A stretch of DNA of 64,000 bases from Arthrobacter terrae (GTDB taxonomy: Bacteria; Actinomycetota; Actinomycetes; Actinomycetales; Micrococcaceae). Each line of letters opens with the position of its first letter. Positions within the stretch are counted from its first letter, which is position 1. Positions 9,005-17,590 of this stretch are shown piece after piece. Made by a program: the position numbers and the translations under genes. The stretch is taken from positions 1 through 64,000 of the forward strand of contig NZ_JADNYM010000012.1 in assembly GCF_015708085.1 (NCBI RefSeq), given 5' to 3'. Below the pieces are notes generated by a model. It was not told where the DNA came from. It made no database searches and was given only the letters and a program-made list of their open reading frames with translations.

Positions 9005-9511
9005 ATGGAACCTACTGAACTTTTGACGGATGCATTTGGCCGGATCGGCAGCGCGGTGGACGGTGTGCTCAAGGGGTTGGACGCGGCGGACCTCAACCGT
9101 CGTCCTGGTGGTCATGGGAATTCGGTTGCCTGGCTGGTGTGGCATCTGGCACGGGTCCAGGACGATCACATTGCGGATGCGGCGGGTCGGGAACAGCTGT
9201 GGGCGGCGGGTGGATTCAGGGACAGGTTTGGATTTGGGCTGCAGCCGGAGGATACCGGCTACGGCCATAGCCACGACCAGGTAGACGCGGTCCGGGTGGA
9301 ATCGGCGGCCCTGCTGACGGAGTACTACCATGCCGTGCAGGGCCGCACCATGGAGTACCTCCAAGAGCTCGACGGCGCGGCACTGGATCGGATTGTCGAC
9401 GAGTCCTGGGACCCGGCCGTGAGCCTGGGGACACGCTTGGTCAGCGTGCTGCAGGATTGCCTGATGCATGTGGGCCAGGCGGCATACGTCCGGGGCCTGC
9501 CGGTGGAGTAA
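9005..9511 (+). CDS. DinB / DUF664 family protein
   Basis: A 168-residue four-helix protein of the DinB-like superfamily. The putative metal-binding histidines lie in WHLARVQDDH (about residues 50-59) and in LMHVGQAAYVRG near the C terminus; the four-helix layout and length match DUF664 members, some of which are mycothiol-dependent transferases. ATG 9005 starts at the family N terminus (MEPTELLTDAFGRI); ATG 8969 is in frame but adds a glycine-rich stretch without similarity. No clear ribosome site is visible for either. The gene is divergent from the Stealth gene and convergent with the DoxX-like gene. Confidence 0.82.
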   Translation: MEPTELLTDAFGRIGSAVDGVLKGLDAADLNRRPGGHGNSVAWLVWHLARVQDDHIADAAGREQLWAAGGFRDRFGFGLQPEDTGYGHSHDQVDAVRVESAALLTEYYHAVQGRTMEYLQELDGAALDRIVDESWDPAVSLGTRLVSVLQDCLMHVGQAAYVRGLPVE

Positions 9512-9528
9512 ACGACCCCGTGGCAGTC

Positions 9529-9558
9529 CCGCCCGGACAGTTACCGCCCGGACAGTTA
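9529..9558. repeat. 15-bp direct repeat, two copies
   Basis: Two adjacent copies of CGCCCGGACAGTTAC-type sequence lie in the short gap between the convergent DinB-like and DoxX-like genes. It is one of several short tandem repeats in this window. Confidence 0.7.
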
Positions 9559-9966
9559 CCGCCTGCGGCGGTCCAGGATCAGTGCCGCGGCAATGCCGAG
9601 CATCCAGAAGTCCTTTGCAAAAGGTAGGCCGTTGGCAGTGGGACGGACTCCGTCAGACTCCGTCATTCCCGGCGTCCGCAGGTACATCGTCACCAAAGAG
9701 CCGGAGAATGCCGCCAGCATGAGACCGGCGAGCCGGCTGGGGATGAACGGAGCCAGCAGGGCCGAGCCAATGGTAATTTCGCCCGCGCAGAGCAATTTGC
9801 CGAACCTCCCGGCCTCAAGCTGCTTCACTTGAGGGATGGCGTTGCCCGCCATGGACTGCAGCCCGGCCGCCTGTTCCTTGTCCAGGTGCAGCTTGCCGAT
9901 GCCGGAATTGAGGATGAAGGCGCCGGTTACCAGACGAAGGGCGGCATGGCTGAGGTTGATTCCCAT
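9556..9966 (-). CDS. DoxX-like small membrane protein
   Basis: A 136-residue protein with about four hydrophobic stretches (residues 5-20, 60-75, 80-95 and 118-132) and an N terminus, LRLVTGAFILNSGIGKL, typical of DoxX-type proteins. DoxX-family proteins are small membrane proteins, some linked to redox complexes; no function can be assigned here. AAGGAGATC lies just upstream of the ATG. It is read on the minus strand right after the TetR gene, 48 bp away, so the two may be co-transcribed. Confidence 0.7.
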   Translation of the reverse strand: MGINLSHAALRLVTGAFILNSGIGKLHLDKEQAAGLQSMAGNAIPQVKQLEAGRFGKLLCAGEITIGSALLAPFIPSRLAGLMLAAFSGSLVTMYLRTPGMTESDGVRPTANGLPFAKDFWMLGIAAALILDRRRR

Positions 9967-10014
9967 GGGTGATCTCCTTTTGCGTTGGCCGAGGTTGGTA
10001 TGGCCACCTCCAGC

Positions 10015-10797
10015 CTATGGATGACGGGCTTTCGGCGCCAGAGCCCGCTGCGCCCAAAGCCCGTCGATCAGAGCCTCCAGGCCCAGTCCGAAAGCGGTGT
10101 CGCTGGGACTGACCGGGCGTTCGTCACCCCCGGGGCCCGAGCCACTGCCGGAGGCACGGCTTGCCACCGCCTGGGTGAAAAGGGGTGCGTCCGCTGCCAG
10201 CTCGCCGGCGTTGAAAATCTCCGCCGGGGCGTTAACATCGAATGCTGAACCGAAAATGAAGGACTCCAGGGCCACAATGGCGTCGATGATTTGGTCGGGC
10301 GGCCAACCAGCGGCATGGAATCCAGCCGTCACTGCCTCGTACATTTTCACCGTCTGCGGGGCGTTGGTCACCGGGAGCACCGCGATTACCGGAATCAGCG
10401 GCGTGTGGCGTGCGAACACATTGCGGTAAGACCAGGCCCAGCCCCGCACCGCCTGGTGCCAGGGGCCTGCCTCGAAGCCGGAAATGTCCACACCGGCCAT
10501 CAGGTGGTCTTCCACCAGCAGGAGCACATCCTGTTTTGAGGAGACATGGTTGTACAGCGCTGATGGAGCTACGTTGAGCAGCCGGGCCAGAGCGGACATG
10601 GTCAGGCCCTTGTAACCGTCTCTGGCAATGAGCCGCAGAGCAGCCTTGGTGATCCGGCCTGGGCCCAATACCGGGTGCGGGGGCCGTCCCGCCCGCCGCC
10701 GTGCCTCAACCGCCGGTGCGCCGTTCTCCATGGTTGCCCCATCCCTGTTTCTGGTCCTGCCTGGTTCCGTGGCTGCTCTTCCCTTATGGACGCGCAT
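10015..10797 (-). CDS. TetR family repressor, probable regulator of the putrescine oxidase operon
   Basis: A 260-residue regulator with a TetR DNA-binding domain at about residues 45-95: ITKAALRLIARDGYKGLTMS followed by ALARLLNVAPSALYNHVSSK, the usual helix-turn-helix. The remainder is an effector/dimer domain of the TetR_C type. It is divergent from the putrescine oxidase gene and separated from it by only 71 bp containing a perfect palindrome, so it very likely controls that operon and itself. ATG 10797 is supported by TAGACT seven bases upstream, fitting a leaderless message; ATG 10731 (MENGAPAV) is the alternative. The ligand may be an amine or aldehyde by context only. Confidence 0.88.
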   Translation of the reverse strand: MRVHKGRAATEPGRTRNRDGATMENGAPAVEARRRAGRPPHPVLGPGRITKAALRLIARDGYKGLTMSALARLLNVAPSALYNHVSSKQDVLLLVEDHLMAGVDISGFEAGPWHQAVRGWAWSYRNVFARHTPLIPVIAVLPVTNAPQTVKMYEAVTAGFHAAGWPPDQIIDAIVALESFIFGSAFDVNAPAEIFNAGELAADAPLFTQAVASRASGSGSGPGGDERPVSPSDTAFGLGLEALIDGLWAQRALAPKARHP

Positions 10798-10816
10798 CCA
10801 TTAGAGTCTAACCAAA

Positions 10817-10831
10817 ATGAATGTCATTCAT
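10817..10831. promoter_or_regulatory. Palindromic operator between tetR and puo
   Basis: ATGAATG-T-CATTCAT is a perfect 7-bp inverted repeat with one central base. It directly abuts a TATAGT -10 hexamer at 10831-10836 reading toward the oxidase gene, and lies upstream of the TAGACT hexamer reading toward the TetR gene. Sequence of this form is usual for TetR operators. A repressor bound here would block both directions. Confidence 0.75.
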
Positions 10832-10868
10832 ATAGTGAGGCCTGTCACCAGGGCCGGACTGGAGCACA

Positions 10869-12341
10869 ATGCAGAATCTGTTGCGGGACGTCGTCATCAT
10901 CGGAGCCGGGCCCTCGGGCCTGACCGCTGCCCGGGAACTCAGGAAGGCAGGGTTAAGTGTGGCTGTCCTGGAGGCGCGGGACCGGGTGGGCGGCCGCACC
11001 TGGACGAACGAAATCGACGGCGCGACGCTGGAGATCGGCGGTCAATGGGTGTCTCCGGACCAGACCGCGCTGACAGAGCTGTTGACGGAGCTGGGGCTGG
11101 AGACGTTTGACCGCTACCGTGAGGGCGAATCGGTCTATATCGCCCCGGACGGCACCCGCACGCGGTACACCGGTGAGATGTTCCCGGTCAGCGGGCACAC
11201 CGCGGCTGAAATGACCAAGCTGATCGCACTGCTGGATTCCCTCGCCGCGGAAATCGGTGCCGAGGAGCCGTGGGCGCACGCGAAGTCGCGGGAACTGGAC
11301 ATCGTTTCCTTCCATCACTGGCTTCGCGGACAATCCGACGATGAGGAAGCCTGCAACAATATCGGTCTCTTCATCGCCGGCGGGATGCTCACCAAACCGG
11401 CGCATTCCTTCTCGGCACTGCAGGCTGTCCTGATGGCCGCTTCGGCCGGCTCCTTCAGCAACCTGGTCGATGAGGACTACATTCTGGACAAGCGGGTGAT
11501 CGGCGGCATGCAGCAGGTGACCGAGCGGATAGCCGCAGAGCTCGCTGTAGACCCGGGTGCCGACGTCGTGCTTAATTCGCCGGTCCGGACGCTGCGCTGG
11601 CCAGCCGACTACGACGGCACGGGTACCGCCGGTACCGCCGGTACCGCCGGCGCCGGCGGGTACACGGTCACGGCAATCTCGGACGCGGCCACGGTCACCG
11701 CCCGCTACGCCATCATGGCCGTTCCGCCGAATCTGTATTCGCGGGTCTCCTTTGAACCTCCGCTGCCGCGCCGTCAGCACCAAATGCACCAGCACCAGTC
11801 GCTCGGGCTCGTCATTAAAGTGCACGCGGTGTACGAAACCCCGTTCTGGCGCGAGGACGGGCTCTGCGGAACCGGCTTCAGCGCCACGTCGCTGGTCCAG
11901 GAGGTCTATGACAACACGAACCACGAGGACCCGCGCGGCACGCTTGTCGGATTCATTTCGGACGAAAAGGCCGACTACGCTTTTAGCCTCGATGCCGACG
12001 AGCGCAAACGCAAGATCACCGAGTCTCTGGCCGGATTCCTCGGGGATAAGGCGCTGGAGCCGGTGGTGTACTACGAATCCGACTGGGGCTCGGAGGAATG
12101 GACCCGCGGCGCCTATGCCACCAGCTATGACCTCGGCGGCCTGCACCGTTACGGAGCGGATCAGCTCAAGCCCGTTGGACCGATCTACTGGTCGTCCTCC
12201 GATCTGGCCGCGGAGGGTTACCAGCACGTGGACGGAGCAGTGCGGCTGGGCCGGTACACCGCAGCCAGGATCGTAGCCGCGCAGCCGGCTGCGCAGGCGC
12301 AGAAATCGCCCGGGCCAGCCGCTGCAGAGCTGGTCAGCTGA
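10869..12341 (+). CDS. puo: Putrescine oxidase (flavin monoamine oxidase)
   Basis: A 490-residue FAD-dependent amine oxidase. The dinucleotide motif VVIIGAGPSGLTAARELRKA opens the protein, followed by LEARDRVGGRTWTNEIDG and LEIGGQWVSPDQTAL; near the C terminus YWSSSDLAAEGYQHVDGAV is the flavin-binding segment. These stretches, and ACNNIGLFIAGGMLTKPAHS, closely match my memory of the characterised Micrococcus/Rhodococcus putrescine oxidases (putrescine plus O2 to 4-aminobutanal, NH3 and H2O2). One oddity is a low-complexity insertion GTGTAGTAGTAGAGG at about residue 253, encoded by three 9-bp repeats (11619-11650). It heads an operon with a stress protein and a permease, which suggests uptake and oxidation of polyamines under TetR control. 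Confidence 0.93.
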   Translation: MQNLLRDVVIIGAGPSGLTAARELRKAGLSVAVLEARDRVGGRTWTNEIDGATLEIGGQWVSPDQTALTELLTELGLETFDRYREGESVYIAPDGTRTRYTGEMFPVSGHTAAEMTKLIALLDSLAAEIGAEEPWAHAKSRELDIVSFHHWLRGQSDDEEACNNIGLFIAGGMLTKPAHSFSALQAVLMAASAGSFSNLVDEDYILDKRVIGGMQQVTERIAAELAVDPGADVVLNSPVRTLRWPADYDGTGTAGTAGTAGAGGYTVTAISDAATVTARYAIMAVPPNLYSRVSFEPPLPRRQHQMHQHQSLGLVIKVHAVYETPFWREDGLCGTGFSATSLVQEVYDNTNHEDPRGTLVGFISDEKADYAFSLDADERKRKITESLAGFLGDKALEPVVYYESDWGSEEWTRGAYATSYDLGGLHRYGADQLKPVGPIYWSSSDLAAEGYQHVDGAVRLGRYTAARIVAAQPAAQAQKSPGPAAAELVS

Positions 12342-13240
12342 TGCGGTACGTGGTGGGATATTCCGCCAACGCCAGAGGACGCGACGCGGTTAACCTTGCC
12401 ATCGCCCTGGCCCGTCGCCAGAATGCCTCCCTTGATCTGGTTATGGTGGTGCCGGAGACTTCGCCGTATAACGTGGTGCATCCCCCGGCCGCCGGGTACC
12501 AGAGCATCGTTACGGATCAGGCGCAGCTTTGGCTTGCCGAAGCGTTGGCCCTGATCCCCGCGGACGTTCCAGCGCAGACGCATGTCCGCAAGGGCGAATC
12601 CGAGGCCTCGGTGCTGATCGCTGCGGCGGAGGAACTTGCTGCCGGCCTGCTGGTGATCGGGGCCGGCAGCCGTGGCCTGTTCAAACGGTTCACCATTGGT
12701 CCCGTTGCCAGTACGCTGCTGCACGCGGCCACGGTACCCGTCGCACTGGCGCCGCAGGGGTACGACCGAACGGATCCGATCACCAGGTTGACCTGTGGGG
12801 TCGGGTTGCGCGCGGGGGCGGAGGACGTCCTCGACGTGGCGGCGGCGGCTGCCGGCAGACGGAAGTTGCCGTTGCGTCTGGTGTCCCTGGTGGCGCTCGA
12901 CGGCGGCGGGGCACCCGGCGGGGCGAAGGGACCCCGGGAGCATGCGGACGAGCGGCTGGCCGCGGCCGTCAAAGGCCGCGTCTTTCATGGCGTCCCCGTA
13001 GAGCTGGCCGTGGCCCAGGGCCGGTCCATCGAAGATGCGGTGGACCATTTGGCCTGGGAGGACGGCGAAGTGCTGCTGATCGGTTCCAGCCGGCTGGCCC
13101 GCGACAACGCGCTGTTCCTCGGCTCCACCGCTAACCGGATCCTGCGAAGTCTTCCGGTGCCCATGATCGTCGTCCCGCGCAGCTACAAATCGGTGGGGCA
13201 AGGCCGCCAATCAATCCAGTCAGAAGAGGTGAACCAATGA
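12341..13240 (+). CDS. Tandem-domain universal stress protein
   Basis: A 299-residue protein made of two UspA domains. Each carries the nucleotide-binding pattern: GAGSRGLFKRFTIGPVAST in the first (about residues 107-125) and GSSRLARDNALFLGSTANR in the second, followed by VPMIVVP. Such proteins bind ATP and act in stress responses. The start ATG overlaps the oxidase stop (TGATG) and its own stop overlaps the permease start (ATGA), so translation is coupled. In Arthrobacter-type genomes Usp genes often accompany APC permeases, suggesting a role in regulating the transporter rather than a general stress role; that is inference. Confidence 0.88.
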   Translation: MRYVVGYSANARGRDAVNLAIALARRQNASLDLVMVVPETSPYNVVHPPAAGYQSIVTDQAQLWLAEALALIPADVPAQTHVRKGESEASVLIAAAEELAAGLLVIGAGSRGLFKRFTIGPVASTLLHAATVPVALAPQGYDRTDPITRLTCGVGLRAGAEDVLDVAAAAAGRRKLPLRLVSLVALDGGGAPGGAKGPREHADERLAAAVKGRVFHGVPVELAVAQGRSIEDAVDHLAWEDGEVLLIGSSRLARDNALFLGSTANRILRSLPVPMIVVPRSYKSVGQGRQSIQSEEVNQ

Positions 13241-14817
13241 GCGCCGAAGCAGTCAGAAGCGTATCCAGCGAAAAAGGGGTCAGCGAAGACGGTCGCGGTG
13301 AGAAAGGGTCCGGCGGGAAGGGGCTCAGCGGAAAGGGGCTGAAGGCCGGTTCCGTCGGGTTGATCGGCGCCGTCGTCATCGGTGTTTCCTGCATCGCACC
13401 CGCCTATACACTCACCGCCGCGCTGGGGCCCACCGTCGCAGAGGTCGGTGTGCATCTGCCGGCAATCTTCCTGGTCGGGTTCATCCCCATGCTCCTCGTG
13501 GCGCTGGGCTACCGCGAGCTCAACAATGCGATGCCGGATGCCGGCACGTCCTTCACCTGGGCCAGCCGGGCCTTTGGTCCCTGGATCGGCTGGATGGGCG
13601 GGTGGGGTCTGATCTCTGCCACTATCATTGTGCTCTCCAACCTGGCAGCCGTCGCCGTCGATTTTTTCTATCTGATGCTCGCCCAGCTCACCGGGAACTC
13701 CGGCCTTGCGGATCTTTCGGCCAACCTGCCGCTGAATATCGCCACCACCTTGGTGTTCATCGCGCTCGCGTGCTGGATTTCCTACCGCGGTATGGAAACC
13801 ACCAAGACGTTTCAATACGTTCTGGTCGCATTCCAGCTGCTGGTGCTGGGCTGGTTCGCTGTCGCAGCATTCAGCCACGTAGCCAACGGCACAGCCTTTG
13901 ATGCCACTGCCATTACGCCGGACTGGTTCAATCCCTTCGCCGTCGGCTCGTTTACCGCCTTCGCGGCCGGAGTATCGCTGTCCATCTTCATCTACTGGGG
14001 CTGGGACGTCACCCTGACAATGAATGAAGAGACCAAAAACCCGGAGAAGACGCCCGGACGGGCCGCTACGGTGACGGTAGTGGTGATCGTGGTCATCTAC
14101 ATGACCGTCGCGCTTGCCACGCTCGCCTTTGCGGGCGTGGGGGAAACCGGTCTCGGTGCGGGAAACCCGGACAACCAGGCCAGCATCTTTGCCGTCCTCG
14201 CCGGTCCGGTCATGGGCCCGTTCGCCATCCTGATGTCGCTGGCCATCCTGAGCAGTTCCGCTGCATCGCTGCAGTCCACCTTTGTCTCCCCGGCCCGGAC
14301 GCTGCTGTCCATGGGCCACTACCGGGCGCTGCCGAAAAAGTTCGGCCGGATCAGCCCGGTGCACAAGTCACCGAGCTACGCCACGATTGCCTCTGCGGTG
14401 GCCGCAGCCGCGTTTTACATCATCACGCGGACCGTGTCGGAGAATGCGCTTTGGGATACGATCACGGCGCTGGGCATGATGATCTGCTTTTACTACGGGA
14501 TCACCGCACTCGCCTGCGTCTGGTACTTCCGCGCCGAGGCTTTCCGCGGCATCCGAGCGTTCCTGTTCAAGTTCCTGGCACCGCTGGTGGGCGGGGTGGT
14601 CCTGCTGGTCATGTTCGTCAAGACGGCCTATGACTCAATGGATCCGGCCTACGGCTCCGGTTCCAACGTCGGCGGGTTGGGGCTGGTCTTCATCCTCGGA
14701 ATGGGCGTGCTGCTGCTGGGCGTGGTCCTGATGTTCATCATGTACAAGGTACAGCCGGCGTTCTTCAAGGGGCAGGTGCTGGCGAAGTCCAGCCAGGTGT
14801 TTGACCCGGACGTATAG
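13237..14817 (+). CDS. APC family amino acid/polyamine permease
   Basis: A 526-residue transporter with about 12 membrane segments. The first core segment SVGLIGAVVIGVSCIAPAYT has the glycine-rich unwound helix typical of APC transporters, and the later segment SLSIFIYWGWDVTLTMNEET contains the family's WGWD/E pattern before the conserved N-x-E-x3-NP stretch. The first 40 residues are a hydrophilic repeat-like Gly/Lys/Ser tail encoded by degenerate short repeats (13275-13345). Being the third gene of an overlapping puo-usp-permease operon, it probably imports putrescine or another amine. Specificity is inferred from context. Confidence 0.85.
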   Translation: MSAEAVRSVSSEKGVSEDGRGEKGSGGKGLSGKGLKAGSVGLIGAVVIGVSCIAPAYTLTAALGPTVAEVGVHLPAIFLVGFIPMLLVALGYRELNNAMPDAGTSFTWASRAFGPWIGWMGGWGLISATIIVLSNLAAVAVDFFYLMLAQLTGNSGLADLSANLPLNIATTLVFIALACWISYRGMETTKTFQYVLVAFQLLVLGWFAVAAFSHVANGTAFDATAITPDWFNPFAVGSFTAFAAGVSLSIFIYWGWDVTLTMNEETKNPEKTPGRAATVTVVVIVVIYMTVALATLAFAGVGETGLGAGNPDNQASIFAVLAGPVMGPFAILMSLAILSSSAASLQSTFVSPARTLLSMGHYRALPKKFGRISPVHKSPSYATIASAVAAAAFYIITRTVSENALWDTITALGMMICFYYGITALACVWYFRAEAFRGIRAFLFKFLAPLVGGVVLLVMFVKTAYDSMDPAYGSGSNVGGLGLVFILGMGVLLLGVVLMFIMYKVQPAFFKGQVLAKSSQVFDPDV

Positions 14818-14821
14818 TGGG

Positions 14822-14856
14822 GGAGAATCCGGTGGCGTCACGCCTAAGGATTCTCC
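14822..14856 (+). terminator. Hairpin after the putrescine operon
   Basis: GGAGAATCC at 14822-14830 pairs perfectly with 14848-14856 around a 17-base loop that can itself pair in part (GGCGT/ACGCC). No T-run follows. It lies 5 bases after the permease stop and ahead of the LuxR-type regulator gene, so it could terminate or attenuate. Confidence 0.5.
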
Positions 14857-14874
14857 AGCGGGAGTGGCTAAGAC

Positions 14875-17565
14875 ATGAGCGAGGACTTCGTAGGCCGGGA
14901 GACCGAACTGGCTGCAATCTGGCGTGCGATGGCTCCCGGCGGGACCCGTTCGGTCACTCTCGTTGGAGCGGCCGGTGTTGGTAAGACCAGGATTGCCCGG
15001 GTCGTCCTGGACCGGGCAGCCGGCCTCGGACGGTCGGCGTTTTGGGTCGCTGCGACTTCCTCAGCGTCCACCATACCTTTCGGCGCCGTCTCCCACCTGG
15101 TGCCCGATGTTGCCGGGTTGGACCGCTTCCAGTTGCTGCGGCGGACCGCGGCCTGGATGGCCACCCGACCCGGCACGGTGCCGCCCGTCGTCGTCGTCGA
15201 TGACGCACAGCGGCTCGATGATGCATCCGCGGCCCTAATACACCATCTGGCGGTGACAGGGACAGCTTTCATCGTCAGCACTGTGCGGGCAGGAGACAAG
15301 GCGCCGGACGCGATCACTGCGATCTGGAAGGACGGACTCGGTGACCGGATGACTATTGGTCCGTTCACCCGCCTCCGCGCCGAGGAATTCGTCGGCTGCC
15401 TTCTTGGCGGTCCGCTGGATCCCGTTTCAGCGGCGGGGCTCTGGCATCTGAGTGAGGGAAATGCCCTCTACCTGCGCGAGTTGGTGCGTGGCGGGATAGA
15501 GTCCGGGGAACTTCGGCTAAGCCGCGGCGCGTGGCGCTGGTCGGGCCTCGTGTCAGCGGCGCCACGGTTGATCGAATTTGTCACTCAACGGCTGGCCGGA
15601 GCGAGTCGCGACGTTCGCTCTCTGGTGGATTTGGTGTCCTTCGGCGAGCCGCTCGGCGTGGAAACCATAGCGCGGGCGGGCATCGGCGCGCCGACCGTCG
15701 GCGCCGCCGAAAAGTCCGGGCTGGTGCGCTCGGAAGCAACGCCCGAGGGGATCGTGATCCGGCTGGGACACCCGTTGTACGGCGAGGTGGCCCGCGGGCT
15801 GTCCACTTCGCTCCAGCGGGCCACAGTCGCGCAGACCCTGCTGCGCTCTGCGGAGCCGGCCGTTCGAGGGGAACATATTCTGCGTCGTGCCGTGTGGCTC
15901 CTGATGACAGGTGTCCCTTCCGAGCCACACATATTGGTCCAGGGTGCCATTCGGTCGCTGGCAGCCCTCGACCTGGAGATGGCCAGCCGGCTGGCCGATG
16001 CTGCGGTGAAAGCCAACGGCGGGGTGGCGGCCGAAACCGTCCTGGCCCGGACGCTGGTGCTGCGCGGCAGTGCTGCTGCGGCCGAGGCATTACTGGCCGC
16101 GATGGAGCAGCGGGAGTTGCCTGATGGAGACCGGGCCGAGCTGGCAGCCGCGCGGGCCTGGAATCTGGTCTTCGGATTGAAGCGTTCCGCCGACGCGGAA
16201 TCCGTATTGGACAGTGCCGGGCGTCGGATTGTTCAAGGCCGTGATCTTCTTGCCGTGCAGCGCGCGAACATCCGTACCTATGCCGGTCTCCCCGAGGAGG
16301 CCCTGGCAGCAGCCGCAGGGGTGGCCGAAGATGGAGCCGGCTCGACGGTGGACGCCGTGCTGCGGAAGTGGGTGGTGTGCGCAGAAGCCATGTCCGTGCA
16401 AGGCCGCGTCAATGATGCGCTGAAGTACGGTCGGCGGGCTGTCGCTCTCAACCGGAGAACATCCCACGGTGACTGGTCGATGTCCGAGGACGAGGCCGAG
16501 TCGGCCCTCGCGGGCGCGCTGATTATGTCCGGTGGCCTGACCGAGGCCGGGGAAATAATCGAGACGGCGTATGCCAGAGCCGTGGAAGCCGGCTGGCGGA
16601 TCGGAACGGGGATGTGGAGCGTCTGGCGAGGCGAGCTAAGCTTTGCCCGAGGTCGGCCGGCCACCGCTGCCAGGCACTACCGAACAGCTCTGGCGGTGGC
16701 CGGCGAGGATTCCCATCCATATCTGGAATGGACCATGAGGTTTGCCTGGGATCATCTGGCCCGTGCGGCCGCCCAGCTAAACGATTCGTCGCTCGCTGAT
16801 GCAGCGTTCGCGTCCGCTAATGGTTATGCCTGGTCGGGGTTAGGGGCCCTGGATGTGTGGGGCGGGTCAACGGCCGGCTGGGTTGCTGTAGCCAGGGGCG
16901 AGATTGAACACGGCATCTCTCTGGCGCTGGTGGCAGCGGAACGGGCACGGCGGGACCGGCAGTTCGGCTGGGAACTCCTGGCGCTGCATCAGGTGGTACG
17001 GTTCGGTGCCCCGAAGAAGGCCAATGGCAGGCTCGCGGAGCTTGCTGCTGAGGTGGACGGCTCGTTGACCGGTCTCTATGTCCGCCATACTGCTGCGCTC
17101 GCGGCCGGCGATGGCGCGGCTCTTGGTGCCGTCGCGGATCAATTCAGCAGCTGCGGCTACATGCTTCTGGCGGCTGAGGCAGCAGCGCAGTCGTCCCGGG
17201 CACACGCTCGCGATGGGCGCACCAGCGCCGGCGCCGAGGCCTCTCGGCGCGCCCTTGGCTGGGCCGCACTCTGTGAAGGGGCCCGGACCCCGGCACTTGC
17301 CGTGTTGAACGAACCGGCACGGCTCACCCGCAGGGAGACGGAAATTGCGCGGCTCGTGGCCGTTGGACTGAGCAACCGGCAGATCGCGGAAAAACTGGTT
17401 ATCTCGATCAGAACCGTCGACAACACCGTCGCGCACATTTACGACAAGCTGGCCGTTTCCCGTCGGCAGGACTTGGCGGGAATATTCTGCAGCGAAAATG
17501 AGCAACGTCCTGCTCATGACGGCAGCCTCCTTCATCCCTACGGTGGGAGCACCCAGGCTAACTAG
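14875..17565 (+). CDS. Large ATP-binding LuxR (LAL/MalT-like) transcription regulator
   Basis: An 896-residue regulator. The N terminus is a STAND/AAA-type ATPase: FVGRETELAAIWRAM, Walker A GAAGVGKTR (about residues 26-34) and Walker B VVVVDDAQRL. A long helical, TPR-like middle follows, rich in Ala/Leu. The C terminus (about residues 820-880) is a LuxR helix-turn-helix, LTRRETEIARLVAVGLSNRQ then IAEKLVISIRTVDNTVAHIY. Proteins of this layout integrate a ligand signal with ATP binding and activate nearby operons. GGGAG precedes the ATG. It ends 25 bp before the matrixin-like protease gene on the same strand, which it may control or be co-transcribed with. Confidence 0.9.
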   Translation: MSEDFVGRETELAAIWRAMAPGGTRSVTLVGAAGVGKTRIARVVLDRAAGLGRSAFWVAATSSASTIPFGAVSHLVPDVAGLDRFQLLRRTAAWMATRPGTVPPVVVVDDAQRLDDASAALIHHLAVTGTAFIVSTVRAGDKAPDAITAIWKDGLGDRMTIGPFTRLRAEEFVGCLLGGPLDPVSAAGLWHLSEGNALYLRELVRGGIESGELRLSRGAWRWSGLVSAAPRLIEFVTQRLAGASRDVRSLVDLVSFGEPLGVETIARAGIGAPTVGAAEKSGLVRSEATPEGIVIRLGHPLYGEVARGLSTSLQRATVAQTLLRSAEPAVRGEHILRRAVWLLMTGVPSEPHILVQGAIRSLAALDLEMASRLADAAVKANGGVAAETVLARTLVLRGSAAAAEALLAAMEQRELPDGDRAELAAARAWNLVFGLKRSADAESVLDSAGRRIVQGRDLLAVQRANIRTYAGLPEEALAAAAGVAEDGAGSTVDAVLRKWVVCAEAMSVQGRVNDALKYGRRAVALNRRTSHGDWSMSEDEAESALAGALIMSGGLTEAGEIIETAYARAVEAGWRIGTGMWSVWRGELSFARGRPATAARHYRTALAVAGEDSHPYLEWTMRFAWDHLARAAAQLNDSSLADAAFASANGYAWSGLGALDVWGGSTAGWVAVARGEIEHGISLALVAAERARRDRQFGWELLALHQVVRFGAPKKANGRLAELAAEVDGSLTGLYVRHTAALAAGDGAALGAVADQFSSCGYMLLAAEAAAQSSRAHARDGRTSAGAEASRRALGWAALCEGARTPALAVLNEPARLTRRETEIARLVAVGLSNRQIAEKLVISIRTVDNTVAHIYDKLAVSRRQDLAGIFCSENEQRPAHDGSLLHPYGGSTQAN

Positions 17566-17590
17566 GCCAAACACCGCAAAGGATGATGAC

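Noticed and set aside
8903-9469. Extension of the Stealth gene upstream to 9469 (717 codons)
   Set aside because: The added part is fully antisense to the DinB-like gene and has no Stealth similarity; it is open only because of GC-rich codon bias.
10953-12227. 424-codon minus-strand frame
   Set aside because: Antisense shadow of the putrescine oxidase gene; Arg/His/Gly-rich with no domain.
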